The notes under the pieces are model-generated. The model saw nothing but the letters and a program-made list of their open reading frames with translations, had not been told where the DNA came from and did not search any database. A stretch of 36,836 nucleotides of DNA from NCBI GenBank assembly GCA_023488565.1, contig JAMDDZ010000104.1, positions 1-36,836 of the forward strand, given 5' to 3'. Every line of letters begins with the position of its first letter. The first letter of the stretch is position 1. Position numbers and translations under genes: made by a program. This DNA is from Bacillota bacterium. GTDB lineage: Bacteria; Bacillota; Sulfobacillia; Sulfobacillales; Sulfobacillaceae. This document shows positions 1 to 7,282 of the stretch, one piece after another.

Positions 1-141
1 GGGATCCTCTCCCAATTGGCGGCCGCGCTCAATAAGATACCAGGCACCTCCAAGGATGGCCATCACCATAAAGATTCCATACCAATGCACACCCAAGGGA
101 CCTATTTTAAAGGCGAACGGATGTAACTTAGCGACGTACAT
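1..141 (-). CDS. lgt: Prolipoprotein diacylglyceryl transferase, N-terminal fragment
   Basis: The first 47 codons of a gene that runs off the left edge of the window. Lgt is an integral membrane enzyme that moves a diacylglyceryl group from phosphatidylglycerol to the lipobox cysteine of prolipoproteins. The visible N-terminus reads MYVAKLHPFAFKIGPLGVHW followed by YGIFMVMAI, which matches the family opening: a short polar lead, an IGP-x-x-VHWYG motif, then the first hydrophobic helix. The ATG has a good GGAGGAG ribosome site about 6 bases upstream. Only 11 bases separate it from the hemL stop, so the two are probably cotranscribed with hemL first. At least three predicted lipoproteins (start positions 7283, 14228, 29037) lie in this window and would be substrates. 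The call rests on the N-terminus alone; the catalytic region is outside the window. Confidence 0.85.
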   Translation of the reverse strand, partial: MYVAKLHPFAFKIGPLGVHWYGIFMVMAILGGAWYLIERGRQLGEDP

Positions 142-152
142 AGATTCTCCTC

Positions 153-1421
153 CTATAGGGTGCGAAAGACGTCATCAGCAGCGCGTAATGTCGCCTCTAT
201 CACCTCGTCTGAGTGGGCGTGAGACACAAATACCGTTTCAAAGGGCGACGGCGGAAAGTATATTCCCCGCTCCAGCATGCCATGAAAGAACCTGCGATAC
301 CGATCACGGTCGGTTTGCTCCACTTCGGCAAAATTGGCGGGCGGTCTTTCGCTAAAAAACAGCGTAAACATGCCCCCTATTGCATTGGTGGCGGCAGGTA
401 TCCCCCTGCGATCGGCCATAGCCACCAACTGACTGGCTAGGTGTTGGGTCCTTTGCTCCAAGCTCAGGTAAAACTCGGGGCCGCCGATAGTCTTTAATTG
501 CGCAGCTCCCGCGGCTACCGCAATGGGATTGCCGGAAAAGGTGCCAGCTTGATACACAGGTCCTAACGGTGCTACCCAGGACATGTATTCCCGTTTGCCC
601 CCATAGGCTCCAAGCGGCATTCCAGCGCCAATGACTTTGGCCATAGAAATCAGATCCGGAACTAAGCCAAATTTCTTCATGGCTCCGCCCCATGCTACGC
701 GAAATCCGGTCATGACCTCATCTACGACCCAAAGCGCGCCATGCTTATGCGCTAAATTCTGGACCGCTGCCAAATAACCCGGTTGGGGCAGCACCGTCCC
801 CATGTTCCCCGCGACCGGTTCCATTATCACCGCCGCTATTTCACTGCCATATTCATCAAACGCTGCGGTTAAGGCGTCAACGTCGTTATATGGTACGGTA
901 ATCGTCAACGCCGCCAACTGAGCCGGCACTCCAGCCGAGTCAGGAACCCCCAAGGTTGCTGCTCCTGACCCCGCCTTAATTAACAGAGAATCATGGTGGC
1001 CATGATAACACCCGGCAAATTTCACCACCCGGTGTCGTCCGGTGACCGCTCGCGCCACCCTCAGAGCCGACATCGTCGCCTCCGTGCCCGAATTGACCAA
1101 GCGCACAATATCCAATCCCGGCACTTCGCGTGTAAGCAATTCGGCATAGGTCACTTCCTGTACCGTGGGGGCGCCATATCCCAGTCCTAAACTTGCTTGA
1201 TGCGTTACCGCTTGTACTACTTCGGGAGCCGCGTGGCCCAAAATCAACGGGCCGTAACCCATGACATAATCGGTTAAAGTACGCCCGTCTTCTGTCATAA
1301 GATAGGGACCTTGTCCTGATTTAACAAAAAACGGTGTGCCCCCGACACCCCGAAAAGAACGAACGGGGCTGTTAACCCCCCCCGGCATCACGGCTTGCGC
1401 CCGCTGCCACCAATCTGTCAT
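153..1421 (-). CDS. hemL: Glutamate-1-semialdehyde 2,1-aminomutase
   Basis: PLP enzyme converting glutamate-1-semialdehyde to 5-aminolevulinate, the last step of the C5 route to tetrapyrroles, in the cytoplasm. The 422-residue product has the usual family length. Diagnostic features are PGGVNSPVRSF near residues 13-23, DYV-x-GYGPLILGHA around 51-64, NSGTEA at about 110-115, the aspartate-containing DEVMTGF at 234-240, and the Schiff-base lysine K262 in AKVIGAGMPLG. The ATG is preceded by AAGGAGG at good spacing. It lies downstream of ychF on the same strand and directly upstream of lgt. No other heme genes are in the window. The GSAM motifs separate it from ordinary class III aminotransferases such as ArgD at 22635-23804. 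Confidence 0.95.
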   Translation of the reverse strand: MTDWWQRAQAVMPGGVNSPVRSFRGVGGTPFFVKSGQGPYLMTEDGRTLTDYVMGYGPLILGHAAPEVVQAVTHQASLGLGYGAPTVQEVTYAELLTREVPGLDIVRLVNSGTEATMSALRVARAVTGRHRVVKFAGCYHGHHDSLLIKAGSGAATLGVPDSAGVPAQLAALTITVPYNDVDALTAAFDEYGSEIAAVIMEPVAGNMGTVLPQPGYLAAVQNLAHKHGALWVVDEVMTGFRVAWGGAMKKFGLVPDLISMAKVIGAGMPLGAYGGKREYMSWVAPLGPVYQAGTFSGNPIAVAAGAAQLKTIGGPEFYLSLEQRTQHLASQLVAMADRRGIPAATNAIGGMFTLFFSERPPANFAEVEQTDRDRYRRFFHGMLERGIYFPPSPFETVFVSHAHSDEVIEATLRAADDVFRTL

Positions 1422-1460
1422 AACATCCTCCTTGCCAACTTGTGATCATCATTGACGTCA

Positions 1461-2528
1461 TTACACATTAAATCGAAAATTGACCAGGTCTCCGTCTTTC
1501 ATCAGATAATCCTTGCCTTCAAGCCTTACCAGTCCTAAGTCCCGTGCCTTGGCCATTGTGTTAGCGCGTACCAAATCGTCAAATGCCACCACTTCAGCAC
1601 GGATAAAGCCACGTTCAATGTCGGAATGAATTTTTCCCGCAGCTTGTTTGGCAACCGTACCTTTTCTAATCGTCCAGGCCCGCACCTCATCTTCGCCAGC
1701 AGTAAGAAACGAAATTAGCCCCAATTTTCGGTACATCGCGCTGGCAACCCGGGCTAAACCGGTGTCATGGGCACCGAGATCCTCCATAAAGATCGCCCGA
1801 TCTTCATCGGATAGCTCTTCTATTTCTTGTTCCAATGCCGCAGCCATGGTGACCAGGGGAACCTCTTTAGACGAGGCGAGTTCAGCAATCGCTGCGCTAT
1901 CTTGGTAATTTTGCGCTTTAAATTGGGATTCATCCAAATTCACAACCCAAATCACGGGCTTTAATGTCAAAAATTGATATCCCCGAATCCATCGCAATTC
2001 GTCTTCATCAAGATTCAATTGATTTAGTCGTTGGTTGTTTTCCAAAGCGTCGGCCAATCGTTCCACCACTGCTAATTCATCTTGTTGCTCCCGCGTCACT
2101 TTCTTTCCAGTGCGAATGCGGTCTTTTCGCTTCTCTAACAGATCTAAGTCAGAAAGCATGAGTTCCAGTTCCATTTCTTCCAGATCGGCCAAGGGAGTAG
2201 CCGATTCGCCCAGATCGTTGGTAAATCCCCTCACTACTAGAATTAAGGCATCCACTAAACGCACGTCATTTAAGAAGCGGTTTGGTCCGCCGGTGTCCGA
2301 CCGACTGAGTCCCGGAACATCAACCACCGATAACTGAGCTGCCGTTACTTTTTTAGGATGGTACAGGTCTGACAGCCACTGTAACCGGCTGTCGGGTATG
2401 GGAGCCAATGCTTGACGCGATTCAGCCCGAGCTCCGCCGAACTGATTCACCTCAATTTTTGAATGGGTTAGCAAATTAAACACGGTGGTCTTGCCAGAAC
2501 GCGGCAAGCCTATCAATCCGACGTCCAC
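1461..2528 (-). CDS. ychF: YchF-type Obg-family ATPase/GTPase
   Basis: Cytoplasmic P-loop protein of the YchF/OLA1 branch, which binds ribosomes and prefers ATP. The N-terminus carries a P-loop GLPRSGKTT, a slightly unusual form of the common GLPNVGKST. The DVPGL switch motif follows, and the base-recognition motif is NLDE rather than NKxD, as expected for YchF. The last 85 residues form the TGS-like end, with AAGKIHSDIERGFIRAEV, LEGKDYLMKDGD and the terminal FRFNV. An ATG at 2534 opens the frame, but the GGAGG site touches it with no spacing. A GTG two codons later (2528) sits 6 bases from GGAGG and gives the usual short lead before the P-loop, so I chose it (355 residues). It has its own promoter at 2552-2580. 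Confidence 0.93.
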   Translation of the reverse strand: MDVGLIGLPRSGKTTVFNLLTHSKIEVNQFGGARAESRQALAPIPDSRLQWLSDLYHPKKVTAAQLSVVDVPGLSRSDTGGPNRFLNDVRLVDALILVVRGFTNDLGESATPLADLEEMELELMLSDLDLLEKRKDRIRTGKKVTREQQDELAVVERLADALENNQRLNQLNLDEDELRWIRGYQFLTLKPVIWVVNLDESQFKAQNYQDSAAIAELASSKEVPLVTMAAALEQEIEELSDEDRAIFMEDLGAHDTGLARVASAMYRKLGLISFLTAGEDEVRAWTIRKGTVAKQAAGKIHSDIERGFIRAEVVAFDDLVRANTMAKARDLGLVRLEGKDYLMKDGDLVNFRFNV

Positions 2529-2551
2529 TGTCATCCTCCATTTCTCACCCG

Positions 2552-2580
2552 ATTATAACCAATGCTGCCAGTTAAGCCAA
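2552..2580 (-). promoter_or_regulatory. Sigma-A type promoter for ychF
   Basis: On the minus strand a TTGGCT -35 box (2575-2580) is separated by exactly 17 bases from a perfect TATAAT -10 box (2552-2557). The ychF ribosome site follows about 10 bases beyond the likely start of transcription. It lies just after the terminator at 2589-2612, so ychF appears to be transcribed separately from the upstream small gene. Confidence 0.75.
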
Positions 2581-2588
2581 CGCCAAAA

Positions 2589-2617
2589 GACGCCGGTCAA
2601 ATGACCGACGCCTTTTT
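2589..2617 (-). terminator. Hairpin terminator, probably bidirectional
   Basis: An inverted repeat of 11 pairs (two G-T) with a very short loop spans 2589-2612. On the minus strand it follows the stop of the 53-residue gene and ends in TTTT; on the plus strand it ends in TTTTT (2613-2617). It separates the upstream minus-strand genes from ychF. Confidence 0.75.
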
Positions 2618-2630
2618 CAGCACCGAATCC

Positions 2631-2792
2631 TTATCCCTGATCCGGGTCATTGATGACGACTGGCGTCTTTTTAAATGCTCGTTCAGGGCGATTGCCTTCA
2701 TCGGCATTAAGGTCGATACCCAATTCCCGGGCCACCTCTTGCTGAAAACGTTCTTGGCTGAATCGACGCACCGTCTTTTTATCCTCGGCCAT
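2631..2792 (-). CDS. Small charged protein, weakly like an alpha/beta-type spore protein
   Basis: A 53-residue ORF. It starts with ATG and has a GGGAGGTG ribosome site at ideal spacing. The protein is hydrophilic: MAEDKKTVRRFSQERF, then QQEVARELGIDL, then a basic and proline-containing tail ending NDPDQG. The stretch F-x-x-EVARELGIDL resembles the first helix of alpha/beta small acid-soluble spore proteins, but the later GG-x-x-x-R DNA-binding half is absent, so the family assignment is tentative. It is followed by a clear terminator at 2589-2612 and preceded by the OsmC-like gene 77 bases away. The ribosome site lies in a small hairpin (2804-2821). I am confident that it is a gene but not of its role. 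Confidence 0.7.
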   Translation of the reverse strand: MAEDKKTVRRFSQERFQQEVARELGIDLNADEGNRPERAFKKTPVVINDPDQG

Positions 2793-2803
2793 TTGGCTTC
2801 ACC

Positions 2804-2821
2804 TCCCGGTTATCTCCGGGA
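2804..2821 (-). promoter_or_regulatory. Hairpin overlapping the ribosome site of the 53-residue gene
   Basis: Perfect 6-base arms TCCCGG and CCGGGA surround a 6-base loop. On the minus strand the 3' arm contains most of the GGGAGG ribosome site (2802-2807), so folding could limit translation. No ligand-binding domain is visible; it may be simple structure. Confidence 0.35.
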
Positions 2822-2869
2822 ATAGTGTGGCCACTAGCGAGGGCTCTCAGCCATTTAAGTGTTGCACTA

Positions 2870-3316
2870 TTAGGCTTTAGGCGGCAAAGTTTCCAAAAGC
2901 TTGCCGTTTAAATAGATATTGGCTTCAATGGCCGCGGTAGCAGATAACATAGCCGAAACGCTGCAATATTTTTCCTGACTCAAATGAACCGCACGGGATA
3001 TCTTATCACTAGCAGACTCGTCGGCCTGGAATCGGTAGTTTAACTGAATGGTGCGGTATGTCTTGGGATGATCGGGTTGCCTGGTACCGTCAATATCCAT
3101 GCGAAAATCTTCGAATGGAATCCGCATTTTGTTAAGAATCGATACCACATCGATCCCGGTACAGCCTCCCAAGGCAATTAATGTCAACTCCATGGGGCGC
3201 ACCCCTTGATTTTGACCGCCAACTTCGGGGGCCGAATCAATAGTGATTGAATGGCCCGACTCGGAATGGCCCACAAACTTCATTCCACCGGCAAACTCTA
3301 CTTCTGCAACGGGCAT
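2870..3316 (-). CDS. OsmC/Ohr-family peroxiredoxin-like protein
   Basis: A 148-residue protein of the OsmC superfamily, small cytoplasmic proteins that reduce organic hydroperoxides with two cysteines. Both expected cysteines are present. C52 lies in ELTLIALGGCTGIDVVSIL, the start of the central helix, and C118 in EKYCSVSAML. The preceding RPMELTL segment and the final beta strands are also typical. The sequence is closer to the YhfA-like subgroup than to classical Ohr or OsmC, and that subgroup has no well-settled substrate. The ATG follows GAGGAGG at good spacing. It follows the Cas4-like gene by 40 bases and probably shares its transcript. Confidence 0.88.
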   Translation of the reverse strand: MPVAEVEFAGGMKFVGHSESGHSITIDSAPEVGGQNQGVRPMELTLIALGGCTGIDVVSILNKMRIPFEDFRMDIDGTRQPDHPKTYRTIQLNYRFQADESASDKISRAVHLSQEKYCSVSAMLSATAAIEANIYLNGKLLETLPPKA

Positions 3317-3356
3317 CGCCTAAAACCTCCTCAATACGGGCTTTTTAAGAATTTCC

Positions 3357-4043
3357 TTATGATGATATAGCGACAATGCGGAACGCATCAGGTAAAATCG
3401 GCTCGGTGTCCCACGCAGGATGCGTTTGAACCGCGTGGTCCCTCTCGGTTTCACTGGCAAAACAGCGTTGCCATCGGTCGCATTGTTCGCAAGCGGCACT
3501 GATTTCCCTGACCGGCAACTTTCGTAACTGCTGATATTCCCGTGCTAGCTGTACCCGCGTCAAGACCCACGCTTCCCATGCTGGATCACCGTCACTATGA
3601 TATGTCAATCGGCCATGAGTCTCTCGCGACTCCACGACCAGCCGCCCTCCCTTGAATTCTCCAAGGGCCAAGTACAACTGCAATTGAGCCCAATGTTGGA
3701 TCAGCGGCCCTTCGTTGGCAATACGGATAAACTTCTCATGGCTGACGGTCTTATATTCGATCACCAAAGGTCCTTGGGCATCGTCCAGTACCGCATCAAT
3801 GCGCCCGGAAATGCCCCGGTCCAAATCCCGGATCGGTGCCTCTATTGCGCGTACCGACTCCTTTTGCAACAATTCTTGCTGGAACGTTTTGTGCAATGTG
3901 CTACCGGCGCGCATCGCTGCTTGCGACTCGGGCGTGATCAAACGGCCAAAGCCAAGAAGTTCCATGACCGCGTAACGGAGGCAGTGACCGGCCATTGACG
4001 GAGGGAACAGTCTCGGTGCCCTTTTAGTCTTTTCCGAACGCAC
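3357..4043 (-). CDS. Cas4/RecB-like PD-(D/E)XK nuclease with Fe-S cysteines
   Basis: A 228-residue protein with the catalytic core of the PD-(D/E)XK exonuclease family. H51 is in GSTLHK, D83 in GRIDAVL, E96 and K98 in VIEYKT, and the Q121-L-Y124 motif follows in the next helix. One N-terminal cysteine (C21) and a C-terminal C185-x2-C188-x5-C194 set match the four iron-sulfur ligands of Cas4 and AddB-type nucleases. Such enzymes cut single-stranded DNA ends; Cas4 acts in CRISPR spacer processing. No cas1, cas2 or repeat array is in the window, so a general DNA-repair role is as likely. The GTG start is supported by GGAGG 8 bases upstream. It lies 22 bases after the UPF0173 gene and before the OsmC-like gene. 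Confidence 0.82.
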   Translation of the reverse strand: MRSEKTKRAPRLFPPSMAGHCLRYAVMELLGFGRLITPESQAAMRAGSTLHKTFQQELLQKESVRAIEAPIRDLDRGISGRIDAVLDDAQGPLVIEYKTVSHEKFIRIANEGPLIQHWAQLQLYLALGEFKGGRLVVESRETHGRLTYHSDGDPAWEAWVLTRVQLAREYQQLRKLPVREISAACEQCDRWQRCFASETERDHAVQTHPAWDTEPILPDAFRIVAISS

Positions 4044-4065
4044 ATTCGTTCCCTCCGATTTTCCC

Positions 4066-4788
4066 TCAGCGATATTGATCTCCCGGCTGCAAAACCTGAA
4101 CCTCGATGGCTTCCCCTGCTAACAAATCCTTCAACGCATCCGGACTTCCGGTAAGTACGTCAAAGGTCCCATAATGCATTGGAATGATGACTTTAGGGGC
4201 CAATAGTCTTGCAGCGTAGGCGGCTTCTTTGGGACCCATGGTAAAATGCCCTCCGATGGGCAACAGAGCCACATCCGGAGCATAAAGTGTGCGGATATGC
4301 TGCATGTCACCGAACACATTAGTGTCCCCTGCATGATAGATACTCATGCCGTTCTCTAAGGTTACTACGTATCCTCCGGCCTCACCGCCATAAATCATTC
4401 CCGATTCCCCAGAAATTCCCGAGCTATGATCAGCGTAAACCATGGTTGCCCGTATTTCTCCCAATTCCAAGGTCCCGCCTTTATTCATTCCAATCGTGTT
4501 AGTTGCCCCATGTTGCTCTACGTACTGCGCAATCTCAAAATTGGCTATCACTACGGCTCCAGTATGCTGAGCCAATGGCACGGCGCTTCCTAAGTGGTCA
4601 AAATGGCCATGGCTGATAAAAATGTAATCGACGGGTCCCCACTGGGTCAAATCATTATAATTGGGCGGACATTTGGGATTGCCCTCGTTGCCCAGCCAGG
4701 GATCAAACACCAGTGTCTTGCCGCCGGGGGTTTTTACGATAAAACTGGCGTGCCCCAGCCAGGTGATTTCCGTACCTTCCAATGTCAT
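4066..4788 (-). CDS. UPF0173 metal-dependent hydrolase (metallo-beta-lactamase fold)
   Basis: A 240-residue cytoplasmic hydrolase of the metallo-beta-lactamase superfamily. The metal-binding H60-x-H62-x-D64-H65 motif appears as SHGHFDH. Further ligands are H121 in YADHSSG, the aspartate in YHAGDTN and the histidine in IPMHYGTF. The whole-length pattern, from TWLGHASF at the start to the final QVLQPGD, is that of the UPF0173 group (YtkL-like), whose natural substrate is not established. The ATG has an AAAGGAGGG ribosome site. It is the middle gene of a close minus-strand run (phosphatase, this gene, Cas4-like nuclease, OsmC-like). Confidence 0.9.
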   Translation of the reverse strand: MTLEGTEITWLGHASFIVKTPGGKTLVFDPWLGNEGNPKCPPNYNDLTQWGPVDYIFISHGHFDHLGSAVPLAQHTGAVVIANFEIAQYVEQHGATNTIGMNKGGTLELGEIRATMVYADHSSGISGESGMIYGGEAGGYVVTLENGMSIYHAGDTNVFGDMQHIRTLYAPDVALLPIGGHFTMGPKEAAYAARLLAPKVIIPMHYGTFDVLTGSPDALKDLLAGEAIEVQVLQPGDQYR

Positions 4789-4806
4789 AGGAAGTCCCTC
4801 CTTTTA

Positions 4807-5463
4807 TTAATCGTTTTGTCCCATAATCCAGTGCAATGCGGCTGCCCATGATGTGTAAACACTATCTGCACCAGCTTGGACTAAGTCGTCGACCGTAAAT
4901 GTATTATACGCCAATCCCAAAGCCCGGCAGCCCGCAGATTTTGCCGCCTGCATGTCATAGGGACTGTCACCAATGTAGACCACGCTATGGGGATCGGCAG
5001 AAAGCATGCGCAGGGCTTCTAATATTGGATCGGGACGAGGTTTGTGCTGTGCGGTGCTGTCATGGTGCACCACCACCGAAAAGTAAGCCCACAGATCAAA
5101 CATTTCCAATCCATGTTGTGCCATGTCCAAGCGCTTTGAGGTAACCAGACCCAGTGGGTATCCAGCTTGATATAGACTTTTTAATGCCTGATCGGCTCCG
5201 GGTATCAGACCAATATGGCGATCATGCTCTAAGTGGTTATGGGTGCGATAAATCTCCACTAAACGATCAATATCCGAAGACGATAGTTCGGGACGCATCT
5301 GGCGGAATTGATCATCTAATGTTTGCCCAAAATAAATCAGCAGCTCGCGATCCGACACGGTTTGTCCCAATCCCACCTCAAACGTATAATGAAAACTCGA
5401 CAATATCAGATCCATCGTGTCAAGGATCGTGCCGTCAAGATCACAGAGCACATGACTAATCAT
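4807..5463 (-). CDS. HAD-family phosphatase, phosphoglycolate phosphatase-like
   Basis: A 218-residue HAD hydrolase. The nucleophile motif DLDGT begins at residue 8. Motif II is in LVTSKR and motif III lies around GDSPYDMQAAKSAG. The helical cap between motifs I and II and the overall length fit the PpaX/Gph group, which hydrolyses 2-phosphoglycolate or pyrophosphate. The frame opens earlier at 5487, but I chose the ATG at 5463. It places DLDGT at the normal distance from the N-terminus and overlaps the end of the upstream dehydrogenase gene by 8 bases, a usual arrangement for coupled translation. Substrate is inferred only. Confidence 0.82.
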   Translation of the reverse strand: MISHVLCDLDGTILDTMDLILSSFHYTFEVGLGQTVSDRELLIYFGQTLDDQFRQMRPELSSSDIDRLVEIYRTHNHLEHDRHIGLIPGADQALKSLYQAGYPLGLVTSKRLDMAQHGLEMFDLWAYFSVVVHHDSTAQHKPRPDPILEALRMLSADPHSVVYIGDSPYDMQAAKSAGCRALGLAYNTFTVDDLVQAGADSVYTSWAAALHWIMGQND

Positions 5464-6331
5464 GGCGTTGTGACCATCGTAGAACATAACTGGATTCGTC
5501 GTCGGCTTGAAAACCTAACGCTTTATGGGCTGCAAACAGCGTTTGTGCCGATGCCCCGAGAGGAGCGGAAAACCCCAAGCTATCCGCCAATGCTAACGCC
5601 AGATCCAGATCCTTTAGACGGTTAGCCACCGAAAATCCGGGGCTAAAATCATGCCGACGCACACGATCCGCAATTTTTGTTACCTCGAACGACTGCGCCG
5701 AACCATGCGTCATGACTGCCTCTAGCGCATCCAATGACAATCCCGCTTGCAGACCGAGCCGAATGCCTTCCGCGGCAGCCATTAGATTCAAAGCCGACAC
5801 TAAATTGGACACAACTTTCAATGCTTGCCCTTTCCCTGTAGGCCCCACACGCAATACAAATTTGCCCATCAAAGTAAGATATGGTTCAATTCGACGATAG
5901 CTCTCCGGATCTGAGCCCACCATAATCGTCAAAGTAGCATTTTTTGCCCCCACATCCCCACCGGTTACCGGCGCGTCGCACCACTGTGCCCCTTTTTCGG
6001 CCACGCGAGCCCCTAAGACTTCGGTCAATCGAACCGATACGGTGGAATGGTCGACAATGATTTGATCCGGGCCCATTACGGAAATAACGCCGTCATCGCC
6101 CTCCATGACGGATTCCAAGGCTTGGTCATCGCTCACCATCACAAAGATAATATCCGATGCTTCGGCCACCTGCCTCGGGCTAGAAGCCAAATTAGCACCC
6201 TTTGCCGCCAATCGCTCGGCTTTTTCAACAGAGCGGTTATACACCGTCACCGGATGGTGTTGCAATAAATGTGCCGCCATCGGAAACCCCATAATGCCAA
6301 GCCCAATAAATCCGAGTCGTTCTGCCACCAA
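5456..6331 (-). CDS. Beta-hydroxyacid dehydrogenase (3-hydroxyisobutyrate / tartronate semialdehyde reductase family)
   Basis: A 291-residue NAD(P)-dependent oxidoreductase of the beta-hydroxyacid dehydrogenase family. The dinucleotide motif is GFIGLGIMGFPMA (7-19), the substrate motif is DAPVTGG (119-125), and the catalytic lysine K172 is in GKGQALKVVSN. The C-terminal helical domain holds NRLKDLDLAL. The family includes 3-hydroxyisobutyrate dehydrogenase, tartronate semialdehyde reductase and succinic semialdehyde reductases, and residues visible here do not choose among them. The 8-base overlap with a phosphoglycolate-phosphatase-like gene makes a glycolate-to-glycerate role attractive but unproved. 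The start is TTG (6331) or the adjoining GTG (6328); the ribosome site GGCGGG is weak. Confidence 0.88.
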   Translation of the reverse strand: MVAERLGFIGLGIMGFPMAAHLLQHHPVTVYNRSVEKAERLAAKGANLASSPRQVAEASDIIFVMVSDDQALESVMEGDDGVISVMGPDQIIVDHSTVSVRLTEVLGARVAEKGAQWCDAPVTGGDVGAKNATLTIMVGSDPESYRRIEPYLTLMGKFVLRVGPTGKGQALKVVSNLVSALNLMAAAEGIRLGLQAGLSLDALEAVMTHGSAQSFEVTKIADRVRRHDFSPGFSVANRLKDLDLALALADSLGFSAPLGASAQTLFAAHKALGFQADDESSYVLRWSQRHD

Positions 6332-6404
6332 ATGCCCGCCTTTCCGCCCTTAAGTTACTTTGCGGGAAGTAATTACGATCAGATCTTACCATTAACGGTG
6401 CAAC

Positions 6405-7013
6405 TCATCCAAGATGATCATCAGAAATTGGATGATAAGGTGAGGGGTGGTTGGGGTCTACCAAAACACGATACTGATCTATTACTTTTTTTAGGTCCTC
6501 CCAAGCAAGAACTTTCCAGGCCGGATTCCGCAGCAAAGCTGCAGGATGAAAGGTCGGCATTAACCACATGGTTTGATATTGATGCCACTGACCATGAACC
6601 CGGGTGACCCGCGCCTCGGGCCCCAAAAAACTTTGAATTGCCGTTGAGCCCAACAGCACTATAATAGCGGGACGCAAAATCTCTAACTGGGATGCCAGGT
6701 GGGGACGACAAGACTCCCGTTCTTCAGGAAGGGGCACCCGATTACTGGGCGGGCGACACTTGACGACGTTGAGCACATAGGCGTTGCGCTGACGGTCAAA
6801 TCCCATAGCACTCATCATCTTATCCAGTAATTGTCCGGCGGGACCAACAAATGGCCGCAACAACCGATCTTCTTCGGCCCCTGGACCCTCACCGCAAAAC
6901 ACAATGCGACTGCTCTCTGCTCCCTCGCCGAACACCACCCCATGCGCGTTTTGCCGCAGCGCACAACGACGGCATTGCACCACTTCGGATTCCAAAATTT
7001 TTAACGGATGCAA
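6405..7013 (-). CDS. Family 4 uracil-DNA glycosylase
   Basis: A 202-residue Fe-S uracil-DNA glycosylase that removes uracil arising from cytosine deamination, a frequent lesion in thermophiles. The active-site motif GEGPGAEED is at 41-49, with the PFVGPAGQLLD stretch after it, and the second motif FHPAALLRNP is near 155-164. Four cysteines for the 4Fe-4S cluster are present: C14, C17, C86 and C102, spaced as in type 4 enzymes. The start is TTG, chosen because GGGAGGG lies 5-6 bases upstream. The protein has a short extra tail after the core, rich in proline and histidine. An operator-like palindrome (7104-7121) lies about 90 bases upstream. Confidence 0.93.
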   Translation of the reverse strand: MHPLKILESEVVQCRRCALRQNAHGVVFGEGAESSRIVFCGEGPGAEEDRLLRPFVGPAGQLLDKMMSAMGFDRQRNAYVLNVVKCRPPSNRVPLPEERESCRPHLASQLEILRPAIIVLLGSTAIQSFLGPEARVTRVHGQWHQYQTMWLMPTFHPAALLRNPAWKVLAWEDLKKVIDQYRVLVDPNHPSPYHPISDDHLG

Positions 7014-7103
7014 GGTTTCCCTCCCGAAACGATCCAGATCCAGCCGCCCGGGTAACCTCCATAGTAAAACCGAGGCGTGTGCATCAGGCTCTCATATTAT
7101 CAT

Positions 7104-7121
7104 TTTAGTACAATCACTAAA
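7104..7121. promoter_or_regulatory. Palindrome upstream of the uracil-DNA glycosylase gene
   Basis: Perfect 6-base arms TTTAGT and ACTAAA flank a 6-base centre. It lies in the 270-base gap between the divergent glycosylase and lipoprotein genes, next to an AT-rich stretch that could hold a minus-strand -10 box. It does not match the Firmicute LexA box GAAC-N4-GTTC. Its role is unknown. Confidence 0.3.
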
Positions 7122-7242
7122 CGACCTCCACCAATCTCGTGACTTCTTCGTTATCCTGAAGACCAACATCATATGTCTTTGACGATTTTACATGGCTGCG
7201 GAATGGTTAATTTGTGTGCTAAATCCAAGGCCGTTTTTGCTG

Positions 7243-7248
7243 TATAAT
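7243..7248 (+). promoter_or_regulatory. Likely -10 box for the copper/oxidase-assembly block
   Basis: A perfect TATAAT preceded by TG. No good -35 is visible at 16-18 bases, so this is an incomplete promoter call. Its position makes the in-frame ATG at 7247 an impossible start, because that ATG lies inside the -10 box; it supports the start at 7283 instead. Confidence 0.5.
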
Positions 7249-7282
7249 GACCGAGACGTCAATCGGAAGCGGAGGCCCGACA

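Noticed and set aside
56..440. Plus-strand ORFs opposite lgt and hemL
   Set aside because: They are antisense to strongly supported genes, lack ribosome sites and have no recognisable products.
3357..4043. CRISPR-Cas locus around the Cas4-like gene
   Set aside because: No direct-repeat array and no cas1/cas2-like proteins are visible anywhere in the window.
7247..7282. Upstream ATG for the YtkA-like lipoprotein
   Set aside because: It lies inside a TATAAT box and would put 12 polar residues before the signal peptide; the GGAGG site fits the ATG at 7283.
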